From positions 1 to 64,000 of the IMG/VR virus record IMGVR_UViG_3300044730_001993: a stretch of 64,000 nt of DNA; one strand, 5' to 3'. The position numbers were made by a program, and so were the translations under genes. A model generated the notes under the pieces. That model was not told the DNA's origin. It saw nothing but the letters and a program-made list of their open reading frames with translations, and ran no database searches. Below are positions 54,088 through 62,535 of this stretch, in pieces. Each line of letters begins with the position of its first letter. The stretch's first letter is position 1. This DNA is from a virus.

Positions 54088-55133
54088 CGAACGCCGCAGT
54101 CCATCGCAGCGCGAACGTACGCGGCGTGACTGTATCGGTTCTCGGCGTCGGCGAAACTCTTGGCCGCTCGGTAGACGCGCGTGACGCAGTTCGGGTTCAG
54201 AATCACCGTCTCCGACGCCATCGGCTGAAACACGTCGTAGCCCGATGCCTTCGCGTAGGCGTACGCCTCGCGCACGAACTCCAAGTGCGAGAACGAAGGA
54301 TCGCCGGGAGTAATGCTCGCGATCCACGCAGCACGCATCGAACGACCGTTCGCCGCCGCGAGTGCGTGCATACGGTCGACCATCCGATCGAACCACGCAG
54401 GCTTCGACGACGGCGCAAAACCGAACCTATCGGTGACGTTTGCCGACCACTCCAGAATCGACGCGTCAAGGCGCACTTCTACCGCGAGCACGTTCTTGCC
54501 GTACGAGGAATACGGTGTGGTCGTGGTGTAGAAGCCCTCGCCGAAGAAACCCTTGTCGGTGCGACTGCCATACATCGCAGGGTCGGGCTTCTGCTCCGCG
54601 AGCAAACGCTTCACGTTCGCCGCGGTCGAACCGTGGAAGTATCGCCGCGTGCGAAGGTCGAACTCGCGCACGGTGAGGCGCCACGGAGGCACGTCGCCCA
54701 CCCCGTACCACGGGGCAACTCGATCCATGCAGTCGGCGCTCACGGTGGAACGCCCGTTCTTCTGCGCCCGTCGCCCCGCGCGCTTGCTCTCGAACGTCGC
54801 GATCACGTCACGGAGCCACGGCGCCACCGGGTCTTGCCACCCGCTCTTGCGGTAGGGGATCGACGGCGTGCCACCCCACAAGAGCCAAGAAACCGCCGCA
54901 GGCGACTTCGGGTCGCGCATACGCTTCGCCGACTCGGCCTTCGCGACGCCGTGGCGCGCGAACCACCCGCGCATCTTCTTCGCCTTCGCGTAGTCGATCG
55001 GTTCGCCGTCGGCGAGACGTTCGGCCCACCGCACCGTCTCACCGCGCAGCCCCTTGCCCGCGTAGCCCTCGCGGACCAGCGCGAGCCCCTTGCGGAGCGC
55101 GGAGCGTACGGCGGCGGGCGCGGTGGTGCTCAT
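54084..55133 (-). CDS. Virion-type WLLWGG domain fused through a tag to an ART-like domain
   Basis: 349 aa; ATG overlaps the upstream stop. Residues about 8-100 (KGLALVREGYAGKGLRGETV, then RHGVAKAESAKRMRD, SPAAVSWLLWGGTPSIPY) match the phage domain ending in W-L-L-W-G-G that is often fused to virion-processing proteins. The tag AQKNGRSTV follows at about residue 127. The rest looks like an ADP-ribosyltransferase: RRYFHGSTAANVKRLLAEQ, GEGFYTTTTPYSSYGKNVL and a late HLEFVREAY segment. This domain pairing suggests a virion-carried enzyme. Catalysis inferred. Confidence 0.65.
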   Translation of the reverse strand: MSTTAPAAVRSALRKGLALVREGYAGKGLRGETVRWAERLADGEPIDYAKAKKMRGWFARHGVAKAESAKRMRDPKSPAAVSWLLWGGTPSIPYRKSGWQDPVAPWLRDVIATFESKRAGRRAQKNGRSTVSADCMDRVAPWYGVGDVPPWRLTVREFDLRTRRYFHGSTAANVKRLLAEQKPDPAMYGSRTDKGFFGEGFYTTTTPYSSYGKNVLAVEVRLDASILEWSANVTDRFGFAPSSKPAWFDRMVDRMHALAAANGRSMRAAWIASITPGDPSFSHLEFVREAYAYAKASGYDVFQPMASETVILNPNCVTRVYRAAKSFADAENRYSHAAYVRAAMDCGVR

Positions 55134-55693
55134 CAGCCGACCAGATCGCCCCACGCTCGGATGACGAACTTCTTCTTGGCGACATCGTAGATCACCGTGG
55201 CGATGTACGGATCGCCCATGTTCACGCAGAGGAACCGCGTGTCGCCGAAGTAGCGATCGACCCACAGGCCGTCGTCGCGACGGATCGCCTCGACGCCGTG
55301 AGCGTCGAGCACGCGGTCTACGCGCGCGAGTACGTTGCCGACGAAACTGCCGCCGTACATCGCGGCCTCGTTCATCGCGTCACGCAGCGACTCCGCGTCG
55401 GCCTTCGTGAACGTTCGCCCGTCGTGCCTCGCGTGCGGCGAAACCAGCGCGTAGATTGCAGCCGACGACGGGGCACGAGACACCTTGCGGGCGCTCGCGA
55501 TCTTCTTGACGCGGGGCTTGCCGGTCTTGCCTCCGCAGATCGCGCACTCCTTGCCGCGGGGCCAGTGATAGAGTTCGTGACTCATGCGGACGCCGCGCCA
55601 TCGGCTATCGGCGCTCTTGCCCGCCTCCCAGAAGCACGCCTCGTGAACGAACCCGCCGCCAGTGGAGTACCCGATCGTTTTCGCGCTGCTCAT
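55133..55693 (-). CDS. Unknown protein with Cys-x2-Cys
   Basis: 186 aa from ATG 55693. CAICGGKTGKPRVKKIASAR is a short zinc-knuckle-like site in a basic stretch. Upstream, SHELYHWPRGKE. The C-terminal half is alpha/beta (RVLDAHGVEAIRRDDGLWVD, PYIATVIYDVAKKKFVIRAW). Not recognised. Confidence 0.6.
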   Translation of the reverse strand: MSSAKTIGYSTGGGFVHEACFWEAGKSADSRWRGVRMSHELYHWPRGKECAICGGKTGKPRVKKIASARKVSRAPSSAAIYALVSPHARHDGRTFTKADAESLRDAMNEAAMYGGSFVGNVLARVDRVLDAHGVEAIRRDDGLWVDRYFGDTRFLCVNMGDPYIATVIYDVAKKKFVIRAWGDLVG

Positions 55694-55703
55694 CGTGGCG
55701 ACG

Positions 55704-55733
55704 ATGCTACGCACAAGTGGTGCGCGCGAGCAA
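55704..55733 (-). promoter_or_regulatory. Sigma70-like promoter
   Basis: TTGCTC, 18 bases, TAGCAT, then 10 bases to ATG 55693. Confidence 0.45.
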
Positions 55734-55746
55734 GCGATTACGCGGC

Positions 55747-56322
55747 CTACCAGTTCTTGACGATCCTCACGAGTCGCGCGTCGTTGTGCGGCTTGAGCAC
55801 AACTTCGTGCTCGTGTCCGAAGCCGCGAGAGGCCAGCGGCGTATCGTCCTGCGCGTGGTGCGCGAGAACGTCGCTCGCCGCCACGTCGTACACGGCGACG
55901 AACTTCGCAGCGCCGGTCACGTCGTCGGTGGTGACGGAGAGGCCCGACGTTTCGTCCGCGGACTCGCCCTTGAGTCGCCGGTACATCCGCGCATGGTCGC
56001 CGCCGTGATGCGAGACGAACGCCCGCTCGACCCCGGCGTCCCACGCGCTTCGCTGCGCTTGCGGCAACGACTCGTAGTCGCTCAGAAGCGCGTTCTTCGC
56101 GTCGCGTGTGCCATAGAACACCCACTCGTTTAGGGACGGGTACAGGGTGTCTAGCGCAGAAGCGTAGGCCCGCTCGCGGAACCCGTTTCGCTGCGAGCGC
56201 CTCACGCTACCGGGCCGTGCGATCGCCGAGCACCCGCACACGACGCCGCGCCCGCGGTCGTCCGTGATCGAGCACGCACGCCCGCAACCGGCGCAGCGAA
56301 CGCGACGCTTGCGCGCGGTCAT
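55747..56322 (-). CDS. Zinc-ribbon plus ART-like protein with internal tag
   Basis: 191 aa; ATGA overlap. N-terminal zinc ribbon (CAGCGRACSITDDRGRGVVC), tag VRRSQRNGF (Asn 46), then an ART-like order: LNEWVFYGTRDAKN, TSGLSVTTDDVTGAAKFVAV (S-x-T strand and helix), and HEHEVVLKPHNDARLVRIV (final strand with E-x-E). The E-H-E could supply the catalytic acidic pair. Target unknown. Confidence 0.55.
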   Translation of the reverse strand: MTARKRRVRCAGCGRACSITDDRGRGVVCGCSAIARPGSVRRSQRNGFRERAYASALDTLYPSLNEWVFYGTRDAKNALLSDYESLPQAQRSAWDAGVERAFVSHHGGDHARMYRRLKGESADETSGLSVTTDDVTGAAKFVAVYDVAASDVLAHHAQDDTPLASRGFGHEHEVVLKPHNDARLVRIVKNW

Positions 56323-56915
56323 CGGCGATGTTTGCCCATCCGACGCGAGCCGTTACGCTCTGCACGGCGACGCTCCGCCTCATCGATGTCCGGGGTTTCG
56401 TTGAACGTAAGAAAACGACCCTCGCCGACGCGCTTGTGCATCCGCGCGAGACGTTCGTCGCCCTGCCAGCCGGGGATCGCCTCGATGCGCCCCGCCATCT
56501 TGGCGCGGTAGTTATCGCGATCGAGGTGACTCTCCATCGCCTCTACCACCGATGTTTTCAGCGCCTTTGATGCCTCGCGAGACCGCGCGCGAAGCCATGC
56601 AAGCCGAGCCGAAATAGGCGGCACCGCGCCACTGTTCCGCAGACCCGTGAACCACACGTTGTAGTCGACCTTGTCTCGCATCGTCATCGCATCCATCGCG
56701 TCGGCGAGACGGTCGTCCACGAACTCGCTTGCAGCGAACAACGACGTAACGTCGGGCACCCTCAGTTTCTCGTAGTGAAACTCGGTGATCTTGGCCGACG
56801 ATTCGCCGTGAATGGCACGGAACTCGTAGCTGTAGTGCCGTTCGCCGCGAATCTTCTTTGTCTCGAAGCGAACGATCTCTTTGGCCGTCGCGCTGGTCTT
56901 CCACTCGTCTGCCAT
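56319..56915 (-). CDS. Tagged protein sharing a domain with 56959
   Basis: 198 aa from ATG 56915. C-terminal tag ERNGSRRMGKHRR. The stretch RIEAIPGWQGDERLARMHKR is almost the same in the next protein. The N-terminal part is beta-rich (RHYSYEFRAIHGESSAKITE). Not recognised. Confidence 0.6.
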   Translation of the reverse strand: MADEWKTSATAKEIVRFETKKIRGERHYSYEFRAIHGESSAKITEFHYEKLRVPDVTSLFAASEFVDDRLADAMDAMTMRDKVDYNVWFTGLRNSGAVPPISARLAWLRARSREASKALKTSVVEAMESHLDRDNYRAKMAGRIEAIPGWQGDERLARMHKRVGEGRFLTFNETPDIDEAERRRAERNGSRRMGKHRR

Positions 56916-56921
56916 TCGTCG

Positions 56922-56951
56922 ATCCTATCGTCGGTGCGCGGTCACGCGCAA
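56922..56951 (-). promoter_or_regulatory. Sigma70-like promoter, near-leaderless
   Basis: TTGCGC, 18 bases, TAGGAT, then 6 bases to ATG 56915. Confidence 0.5.
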
Positions 56952-56958
56952 GTTGAGC

Positions 56959-57954
56959 CTACCGCCGACTCCGCGGCGCCTTGCGGGGCTTCGCCGCCGA
57001 ACGTCGCGCGGCACGCCGACCGTTCGTCGCAGCGCGGCGGCGCAGCGGCCCGAGCGCGGCTTCGACCTCCGCGTCCGTCGGGTAGTAGAACGGGACGCCG
57101 AAATCCTTCATCATCGCGCGCACCATGCGGAGTTGCGCCTCCGACGTGGCAACGCCGTCCGCGATCTGCGTTGCGAGCGTGCGGGCGAACTCAGCCGCGT
57201 CCGCGTTGCCCACGCGCTTCGCGATGGCGTACGCCTCGCGCAGTGCCACCGGGCGCCCATCCCGCGGGTCGTAGGCGTCGGGGGCGACCGCACGCACGGG
57301 ACCGGGCGCGGAGGGCGCTGCGGGGGCCGTGGGGCGCTGCGGCGGGGGTACGGACGGGGGCCGAGCGGCGGGGGCCGACGCACCGATGCCAGCGCGACGT
57401 TCCATCTGCTCGATATGCTGGTGCTCGCCTTCGGTGAGAACCTTCCTCTCGTCGGCGCGATTGTGCATCCGCGCGAGACGTTCGTCGCTCCGCCAGCCGG
57501 GGATCGCCTCGATGCGAGCCATCGTATCGAGGCGGTATCGGCCACGATCGGGGACGCTTGCGTTGCGCTCGTAGAAGTCGGGCATCTTCGCGTACTCGGC
57601 GCGCATCGAATTGACGCCCTCGCGCCAGTTCTCACGCCAGTTCTTCGTGCGGTTGAAGCCCTTCTGCCCCTGCGCCCTCTTGTTCACCGTCTCCCCCGAC
57701 ACGGTGCTGATAAGCGAGAGTTGCATCGACCCTTCGCCCTTGCCGACGCCCTTGTCGCCGCTGCCGATCGTGGACGACACCTTGATCGCGACCTTGGGGC
57801 CGAGAGGGAGTCGGTAGATGCCCACATGGTTCGGGTCGCGCACCCACGGGGTGCCGAGCGTTTCGAGCCACGCTTCGAGGTCGGCGCGGGAGATTTCGAC
57901 GTAGGTCGACGCGTTCGGGAACGAGCGGCGGGCAGTTCTCTTCGGGGTTCTCAC
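56959..57954 (-). CDS. Tagged protein with Pro-rich linker, unknown
   Basis: 331 aa from GTG (GTGA). N-terminal tag ARRSFPNAS (Asn 14), C-terminal tag AATNGRRAARRSAAKPRK. A first domain (YVEISRADLEAWLETLGTPW, KVAIKVSSTIGSGDKGVGKG), the shared 40-residue element RIEAIPGWRSDERLARMHNR, a Pro/Ala linker, and a helical C-terminal domain (LREAYAIAKRVGNADAAEFA). Next to the helicase. Not recognised. Confidence 0.6.
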   Translation of the reverse strand: MRTPKRTARRSFPNASTYVEISRADLEAWLETLGTPWVRDPNHVGIYRLPLGPKVAIKVSSTIGSGDKGVGKGEGSMQLSLISTVSGETVNKRAQGQKGFNRTKNWRENWREGVNSMRAEYAKMPDFYERNASVPDRGRYRLDTMARIEAIPGWRSDERLARMHNRADERKVLTEGEHQHIEQMERRAGIGASAPAARPPSVPPPQRPTAPAAPSAPGPVRAVAPDAYDPRDGRPVALREAYAIAKRVGNADAAEFARTLATQIADGVATSEAQLRMVRAMMKDFGVPFYYPTDAEVEAALGPLRRRAATNGRRAARRSAAKPRKAPRSRR

Positions 57955-60302
57955 TTCGATTGCTCCGTGCGCAGTTCGCGCGCGTTTCCGACGATCTCAC
58001 GAAGCCCCGAAACGTAGTAGAGCTCACCGGGCTTCGCGGGGATTCCTCGCGCGGGGTCGCCTCGCAGGTTGAGCGGTCGCGTGACCGAGACGTACCAGAG
58101 GTTGAGTTCCTCTTGAACGTCCTTCGGGTTCTTCGGGCGGCGCTTCTGCCACCCGTCGATGCCGTACTTGAACGTTTCATTGAGGATGAACACGCGGTTC
58201 GCCTCGCCGCCCTTGATGCGGTGAACCGACGTGAGCACGAGTCGCCCCGCAAGGTGCGCCTTGTACTCCTGCGGCGACATCGCCTTCACGTCGCCCTCGG
58301 TCGGCGCGATTTCCTTCAGGCGACGTTCTACTTCGGACGGGGTGTCGATGCCGGGGAGTTGCGTGAGGCCCGTGCGGTCGGGGTTCCAGAACGCGTTGTA
58401 GATGAGGTCGACCATCACGACTTCGTGATCTTCGTCGATCATCTGCGAAATGTTGCGGAACTCCTTCCCGCTTCGACGTTGCAGTTCCGTAAGGCGCTCC
58501 CTTACCTCCGCGGATCGCGTGGCGCGCTCACGTTCGTGCCAGTTCTGGAGCGCCTCGATGAACACGCCCATATCGTCCGAGTCGCGCGTGCGCGCTCGGA
58601 TCTTGTACATGATCTCCTTGAGTTCCTTCGCGATCGAACTGCCCTCTCCGAGAATCCACGGGGTGATGCCCTGCGAAATCGCGATGAGCGCCATCGGCAC
58701 GAGCGCCATGTTCACGCGAGTGATTACGATATCGCCGCGGCCCCACATCTGAACCATTTGGCGCGAGTCGATGCGAGCGCACGTTCCTTCGGGGGTGCCT
58801 TCGGGCACCTCGAACTGCGGCACCAGTTTTCGCGCTTCGGCTGCGGAACACGCGGGCACGCGATACGATACGGAGAGCGGCAGAACCGTCGCATTCAACT
58901 GCTTGATGAGGCGCTTGATGGCGTCCGAGTCTGCTCCGCGGAATCGATACACCGCCTGCTTGGAGTCGCCCACGACGACAACGCGTCCACCGGGCGCGAG
59001 ACTGCGGAACACGAGCGCGAGTTGCGCCTTGTCCATGTCCTGCGTTTCATCGACGAAGATCACGTCGTACCGACGTTCGGGTTCCATGTCAGGCGTCGCC
59101 GCGACCACGAACGTCATGTCGCGGAACGAAATGAACGGAAGTCTACCGTTCTCGGTGATCTCGTCGTACGCCGCGAGGTCTTGCGGCCTCGCGATGCTGC
59201 GAGCGTATTTGGCATTGGCGGGCGGCTCTGTGAGTCGCGCGCGCTGCGCAGCATGAACCCACCGCAGCACGTTCGCGTGCGTGAACCGCTGCGGCTTCGC
59301 CTGCGTGCCGCCGATGTACTCCCACTCTCGCGGGTCGCCCGACTCGGGGAGAAGAAGGTCGTGGTCGACTTGCACGGCGCGGATTTCGTCGTCACTGAGG
59401 GCGACGTAGCACTCGCAGAGCGAGCACAACTTCTCGATGCCTTCGAGAACGTCACGGAGCTTGTCGCCGCCGATTTGTTCGGGCACCGCAGCCCTCATCA
59501 CCGCCTTGTCGCGAAGGTAGTCGAGGATGCCGGAGCTCTTGTGCTTCTTGCCCGCGGCGTAGCGAGCGTGCCAGTATCGCCGCAGGATCGAGTAACCGTG
59601 CGCCGAGAGCGTCGCGACCGTAACGTTCGTGAGGTTCGCGGGAATGCGAGCGTCGAGTTCCTTCTGAATGCTCGTGTTGAAGGCCACCACGAGAACGGAG
59701 AGGGAAGGGTCGATGTGCTTGAGAGCTTCGATCAAAACCGTAGTTTTTCCCGCCCCTGCGACTGCCTCGATCACGAGGTGTCCGACGCCGTTGCGGATCT
59801 CATCGAAGATCGCCGTCTGGTAGTGCGACCACTTGCGTTCGGCTGTTGCGACGGCCTTGCTGCGCGAGTCTTCGGGGCGCGCTTCGAGCACCGCGCCTAC
59901 GGGCGTTGAAGCCTCCTTGACGATCGCATCCTTCGGAGCGTCGGGCACGATTGCCAGTTCCCGACTCGACGGTGCTTCGTTCACGGGAATCGCGGGCTCG
60001 ACCACCGTCACTTGTCGCGCGACGGGAACCGTGGGGATCGCGGCGCGCTCGGCTGCGTCCTTCGCCTTGTCCGCTTGCGAGAACACTCCGATGCTGGAAC
60101 CGTTCAGGAGCGCCACGAAGCCCGCGGGACGAACGAGCGGCTCGCCAGCGATCATCGTAACTGCGACCACGTTGTCGCCGATCGTCGTGCTCCACGACGT
60201 CGGGAACCCGAAGTTGCGCGTCCACACCGTCGGGGTGCTCCCGTTGCGGTGCGACTTGCGCGAGCGGACGATGCGGGGCGAACGGCGGGCGGAGCGACGC
60301 AT
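57951..60302 (-). CDS. UvrD/Rep-type superfamily 1 DNA helicase with N-terminal extension
   Basis: 783 aa. Starts with a tag (RKSHRNGSTPT, Asn 20) and a separate domain of about 70 residues (GDNVVAVTMIAGEPLVRPAG). After a linker the helicase core begins: Walker A EAVAGAGKTTVL (about 179-190), DETQD in FVDETQDMDKAQ (about 414-420), the Q-x-x-Y-x-F-R-G-A motif in GDSKQAVYRFRGADSD, and the late motif TSVHRIKGGEANRVFILN. This is the UvrD/Rep family order; it unwinds DNA 3' to 5' in relatives. A tag on a helicase is unusual. Head of a run that includes 56959. Confidence 0.88.
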   Translation of the reverse strand: MRRSARRSPRIVRSRKSHRNGSTPTVWTRNFGFPTSWSTTIGDNVVAVTMIAGEPLVRPAGFVALLNGSSIGVFSQADKAKDAAERAAIPTVPVARQVTVVEPAIPVNEAPSSRELAIVPDAPKDAIVKEASTPVGAVLEARPEDSRSKAVATAERKWSHYQTAIFDEIRNGVGHLVIEAVAGAGKTTVLIEALKHIDPSLSVLVVAFNTSIQKELDARIPANLTNVTVATLSAHGYSILRRYWHARYAAGKKHKSSGILDYLRDKAVMRAAVPEQIGGDKLRDVLEGIEKLCSLCECYVALSDDEIRAVQVDHDLLLPESGDPREWEYIGGTQAKPQRFTHANVLRWVHAAQRARLTEPPANAKYARSIARPQDLAAYDEITENGRLPFISFRDMTFVVAATPDMEPERRYDVIFVDETQDMDKAQLALVFRSLAPGGRVVVVGDSKQAVYRFRGADSDAIKRLIKQLNATVLPLSVSYRVPACSAAEARKLVPQFEVPEGTPEGTCARIDSRQMVQMWGRGDIVITRVNMALVPMALIAISQGITPWILGEGSSIAKELKEIMYKIRARTRDSDDMGVFIEALQNWHERERATRSAEVRERLTELQRRSGKEFRNISQMIDEDHEVVMVDLIYNAFWNPDRTGLTQLPGIDTPSEVERRLKEIAPTEGDVKAMSPQEYKAHLAGRLVLTSVHRIKGGEANRVFILNETFKYGIDGWQKRRPKNPKDVQEELNLWYVSVTRPLNLRGDPARGIPAKPGELYYVSGLREIVGNARELRTEQSK

Positions 60303-60335
60303 GGCGGGACACTACCGCGGAATCGTGCCGAACGT

Positions 60336-60746
60336 CTACCCCGTTCTCAGACCGAAGCCGTCGGCGGCGAGACGCCACACCATCGCCACCCACGCCTCCG
60401 CTACGGGCAAGCGGTCGCGCATCGCCGCTCGAAGGTCGCTCAGGCTCACTACGTCGCCCTCCCACGCGAACATCGGGCGTGTCGGTGGCGAGCGGACTGC
60501 TATGCAGTCGAGGTACTCCGCGAGAGCGACGTACAGGTCCGCATCGATCGCAGGCATCACGCCGATCGTTGGCGTCCGATGCGGAGGAATTTCGCCGCTA
60601 TCGCCACGCGATGCGCAGACCGAGGTGTGGATAACATACGCCTTGATCCACACGTCACCAGCGGCTCTCACGTACGGGTTGTTGAACCCCGCGGCGACCG
60701 CAGCGTCGATCAGTCGGTTGGCGACGGCGTCGAGTCGATTGCTCAC
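60336..60746 (-). CDS. Unknown 136-aa protein
   Basis: GTG start (GTGA). RLDAVANRLIDAAVAAGFNN then ADLYVALAEYLDCIA and WEGDVVSLSDLRAAMRDRLP. Mixed alpha/beta. Not recognised. Confidence 0.6.
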   Translation of the reverse strand: MSNRLDAVANRLIDAAVAAGFNNPYVRAAGDVWIKAYVIHTSVCASRGDSGEIPPHRTPTIGVMPAIDADLYVALAEYLDCIAVRSPPTRPMFAWEGDVVSLSDLRAAMRDRLPVAEAWVAMVWRLAADGFGLRTG

Positions 60747-61264
60747 GTTTTCTGCCCCTCGATTCTCGCGATCTCGGCCCTGAGAAGATCGTTCGCCTCC
60801 TCGGCCATCGCGAGCATCAGCCTGATCGGCTTCGACTGCTCGCGCTCAATCAACCCGCCCTGCACGATGCCCTCTTGCAGCAAGAGCACCACGAGCGCCC
60901 ACACGCCGTCGGACTCGTCACGGAGGTATCGGTTCTGCTCGCCGATGCACCCGGCGCTCGGCTCGCGACCGGGCCACGGTGCGCGACGCAGCCCCTTGAT
61001 CGTCGCCTTCACGCCCGCCTCGCGCAACCACGCGACGATGCGCCGTGCCTCGTGCTCGAACACCACCGGCTTCTCGTCGGGCCAGTGCAGCGCGGGAACC
61101 CACGGTGTCGCCGGGAACCTGCGAGCGACAACGGAGTCGCCCTCGCGGAGCACGGCTTCGACCCACGGGCGCTTGCGGCGGGCGAGGCGCGCGTCGGCCG
61201 ACTCCGCGGTGTGCTCGCCGAGAAACACGCGCGTCTCGTCGGGGTCGATCGCGTAGAGGCGCAT
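60743..61264 (-). CDS. Unknown 173-aa protein
   Basis: ATG overlaps upstream stop (TGATG). MRLYAIDPDETRVFLGEHTA, then VVFEHEARRIVAWLREAGVK and a helical end (RLMLAMAEEANDLLRAEIAR). Not recognised. Confidence 0.62.
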   Translation of the reverse strand: MRLYAIDPDETRVFLGEHTAESADARLARRKRPWVEAVLREGDSVVARRFPATPWVPALHWPDEKPVVFEHEARRIVAWLREAGVKATIKGLRRAPWPGREPSAGCIGEQNRYLRDESDGVWALVVLLLQEGIVQGGLIEREQSKPIRLMLAMAEEANDLLRAEIARIEGQKT

Positions 61265-61611
61265 CAGTCCCGCCACGGCGTCGCTCCCTCCCACGCAGCG
61301 CAGAAGTCGCGCAGCGCATCGTTGCATCGCGCTTCGATCGCGCGCGTTTTCGGCGTCTCGTTTTCGGGGTAGCCGTCAACGTAGAACCTGCGCTGGTACG
61401 AGACGTAGCGCAGTTTTCCTCCGTGCCCGAGCGCGCCGACGATGCGCAACTCGGTCGACGGACGCTCGCCGCGGGCTACCCGTTCAGACTCGTGCCGCAC
61501 GTACTCCTCGCGGGAGAGGATGCGCAGTTCCGCGCCGTTCGCCGCCAGCGTGTCGTACAGCGCGGCGAAGAACGGTGCCACGAGCTCGGCCTGCTTGCGT
61601 TCGTCGCTCAC
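61264..61611 (-). CDS. Unknown 115-aa protein
   Basis: GTG start overlapping upstream stop. VAPFFAALYDTLAANGAELR then KLRYVSYQRRFYVDGYPENE. Mixed. Not recognised. Confidence 0.6.
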   Translation of the reverse strand: MSDERKQAELVAPFFAALYDTLAANGAELRILSREEYVRHESERVARGERPSTELRIVGALGHGGKLRYVSYQRRFYVDGYPENETPKTRAIEARCNDALRDFCAAWEGATPWRD

Positions 61612-61838
61612 GTCCGCGCTCCGTGGGCGCAGTGCTCGTGGCACTCGTCGGGCGAGGCGTCGTGCTCCTCGCAGAACGTGCAGCCCTTGCGCACGTCGGA
61701 GTGCGCGGTGCCGCCGCACTGCGGGCACCACGACCCGTAGTCGTCGGTGTTCGCGGTTGCGAGGGTGAATACGTGCCCGCGGACGCAGTGCATTGCGGCG
61801 CGGCGGTTGCCGCGAGCCTCGGTTACGGTGAATGCCAT
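61608..61838 (-). CDS. Small Cys/His-rich zinc-binding-like protein
   Basis: 76 aa, leaderless ATG. MHCVRGHVFTLATANTDDYG, then WCPQCGGTAHSDVRKGCTFC and EEHDASPDECHEHCAHG. At least seven Cys and six His, as in zinc ribbons. Head gene of the run to 57951. Confidence 0.65.
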   Translation of the reverse strand: MAFTVTEARGNRRAAMHCVRGHVFTLATANTDDYGSWCPQCGGTAHSDVRKGCTFCEEHDASPDECHEHCAHGART

Positions 61839-61843
61839 GCGAC

Positions 61844-61873
61844 TTGTACGAGCGGAGCGAGCGAGTTCTTTAC
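61844..61873 (-). promoter_or_regulatory. Element-type promoter, leaderless
   Basis: GTAAAG, 18 bases, GTACAA, then 5 bases to ATG 61838. Confidence 0.65.
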
Positions 61874-61898
61874 GTCGCCTCGCCGATTTCGTCGGCGG

Positions 61899-62459
61899 TC
61901 ATCGCTTGCCGCCCGCGGTGGCGGGCAGCGTGTTCGTGAGCGAGTGCGTGCGCCCGACGTTCTGCGCGGCGCGGAGCGCACTGAGGAGGTGCGGCGCCAC
62001 CACGCCGCTCTTGCGGCCCTCGACGGGCGGGAGCGGCATCGCTGCGAAACGGTAGCCGTTCTCCACCGTCTCGAACAGTTCCGCGAGTTTCGCGCGGTGG
62101 TGCTCGTAGAGTTCCACCGCGGAGAGAACCGCCGACTCCGAGCCGCGGAACTTCGTGGTCTTGCCGTCGGTGCGAAACTTCTCGTTCGCTCGCCCACGGT
62201 AGAGGGTCCGCCCGATGCTGAATGCCGCGCAGCCCGCGAACACCGCGCAGTGAACCGAGAGGCGCTCCTCGTACTCGTGCGCGTACGTTACGCACTGCTC
62301 GATCTGCGGTTCGCTCTCGGGGATCGACACTTCGGCGCCGTACTTCGCGATGTAGCGATCCATCACGCGGCGCGCGTTCTCGCGCTCCTCGGCGGTGGCG
62401 GTTTCGCACGACGCGATGGCGTGCAGGCGGCGGAACGTTTCGCGCGGGTTCTCACTCAT
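61899..62459 (-). CDS. DUF2786-like protein, tentative
   Basis: 186 aa, ATG with GGAGAG upstream. Helical N-terminus (FRRLHAIASCETATAEEREN) and a middle with SVHCAVFAGCAAFSIGRTLY and GSESAVLSAVELYEHHRAKL. The layout recalls the DUF2786 family found in phages, but the match is only by pattern. C-terminus NVGRTHSLTNTLPATAG. Function unknown. Confidence 0.55.
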   Translation of the reverse strand: MSENPRETFRRLHAIASCETATAEERENARRVMDRYIAKYGAEVSIPESEPQIEQCVTYAHEYEERLSVHCAVFAGCAAFSIGRTLYRGRANEKFRTDGKTTKFRGSESAVLSAVELYEHHRAKLAELFETVENGYRFAAMPLPPVEGRKSGVVAPHLLSALRAAQNVGRTHSLTNTLPATAGGKR

Positions 62460-62535
62460 CTTGCTCTCCCAACGCCGCGAGCCCGCACCGCGCGAGTTGC
62501 GCAGGTACGGGCGTCGTGGCGGCGGCGTGCCTCAC
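62452..62535 (-). CDS. 27-aa peptide in an overlap chain
   Basis: VRHAAATTPVPAQLARCGLA then ALGEQDE. Its GTG overlaps the previous stop by 4 bases and its end overlaps the next ATG, so it fills the space between two genes exactly. Function unknown. Confidence 0.45.
   Translation of the reverse strand: MRHAAATTPVPAQLARCGLAALGEQDE

Noticed and set aside
57960-59909. 649-aa open frame on the plus strand
   Set aside because: Opposite the UvrD-type helicase with all motifs present; the plus frame is a codon-bias shadow.
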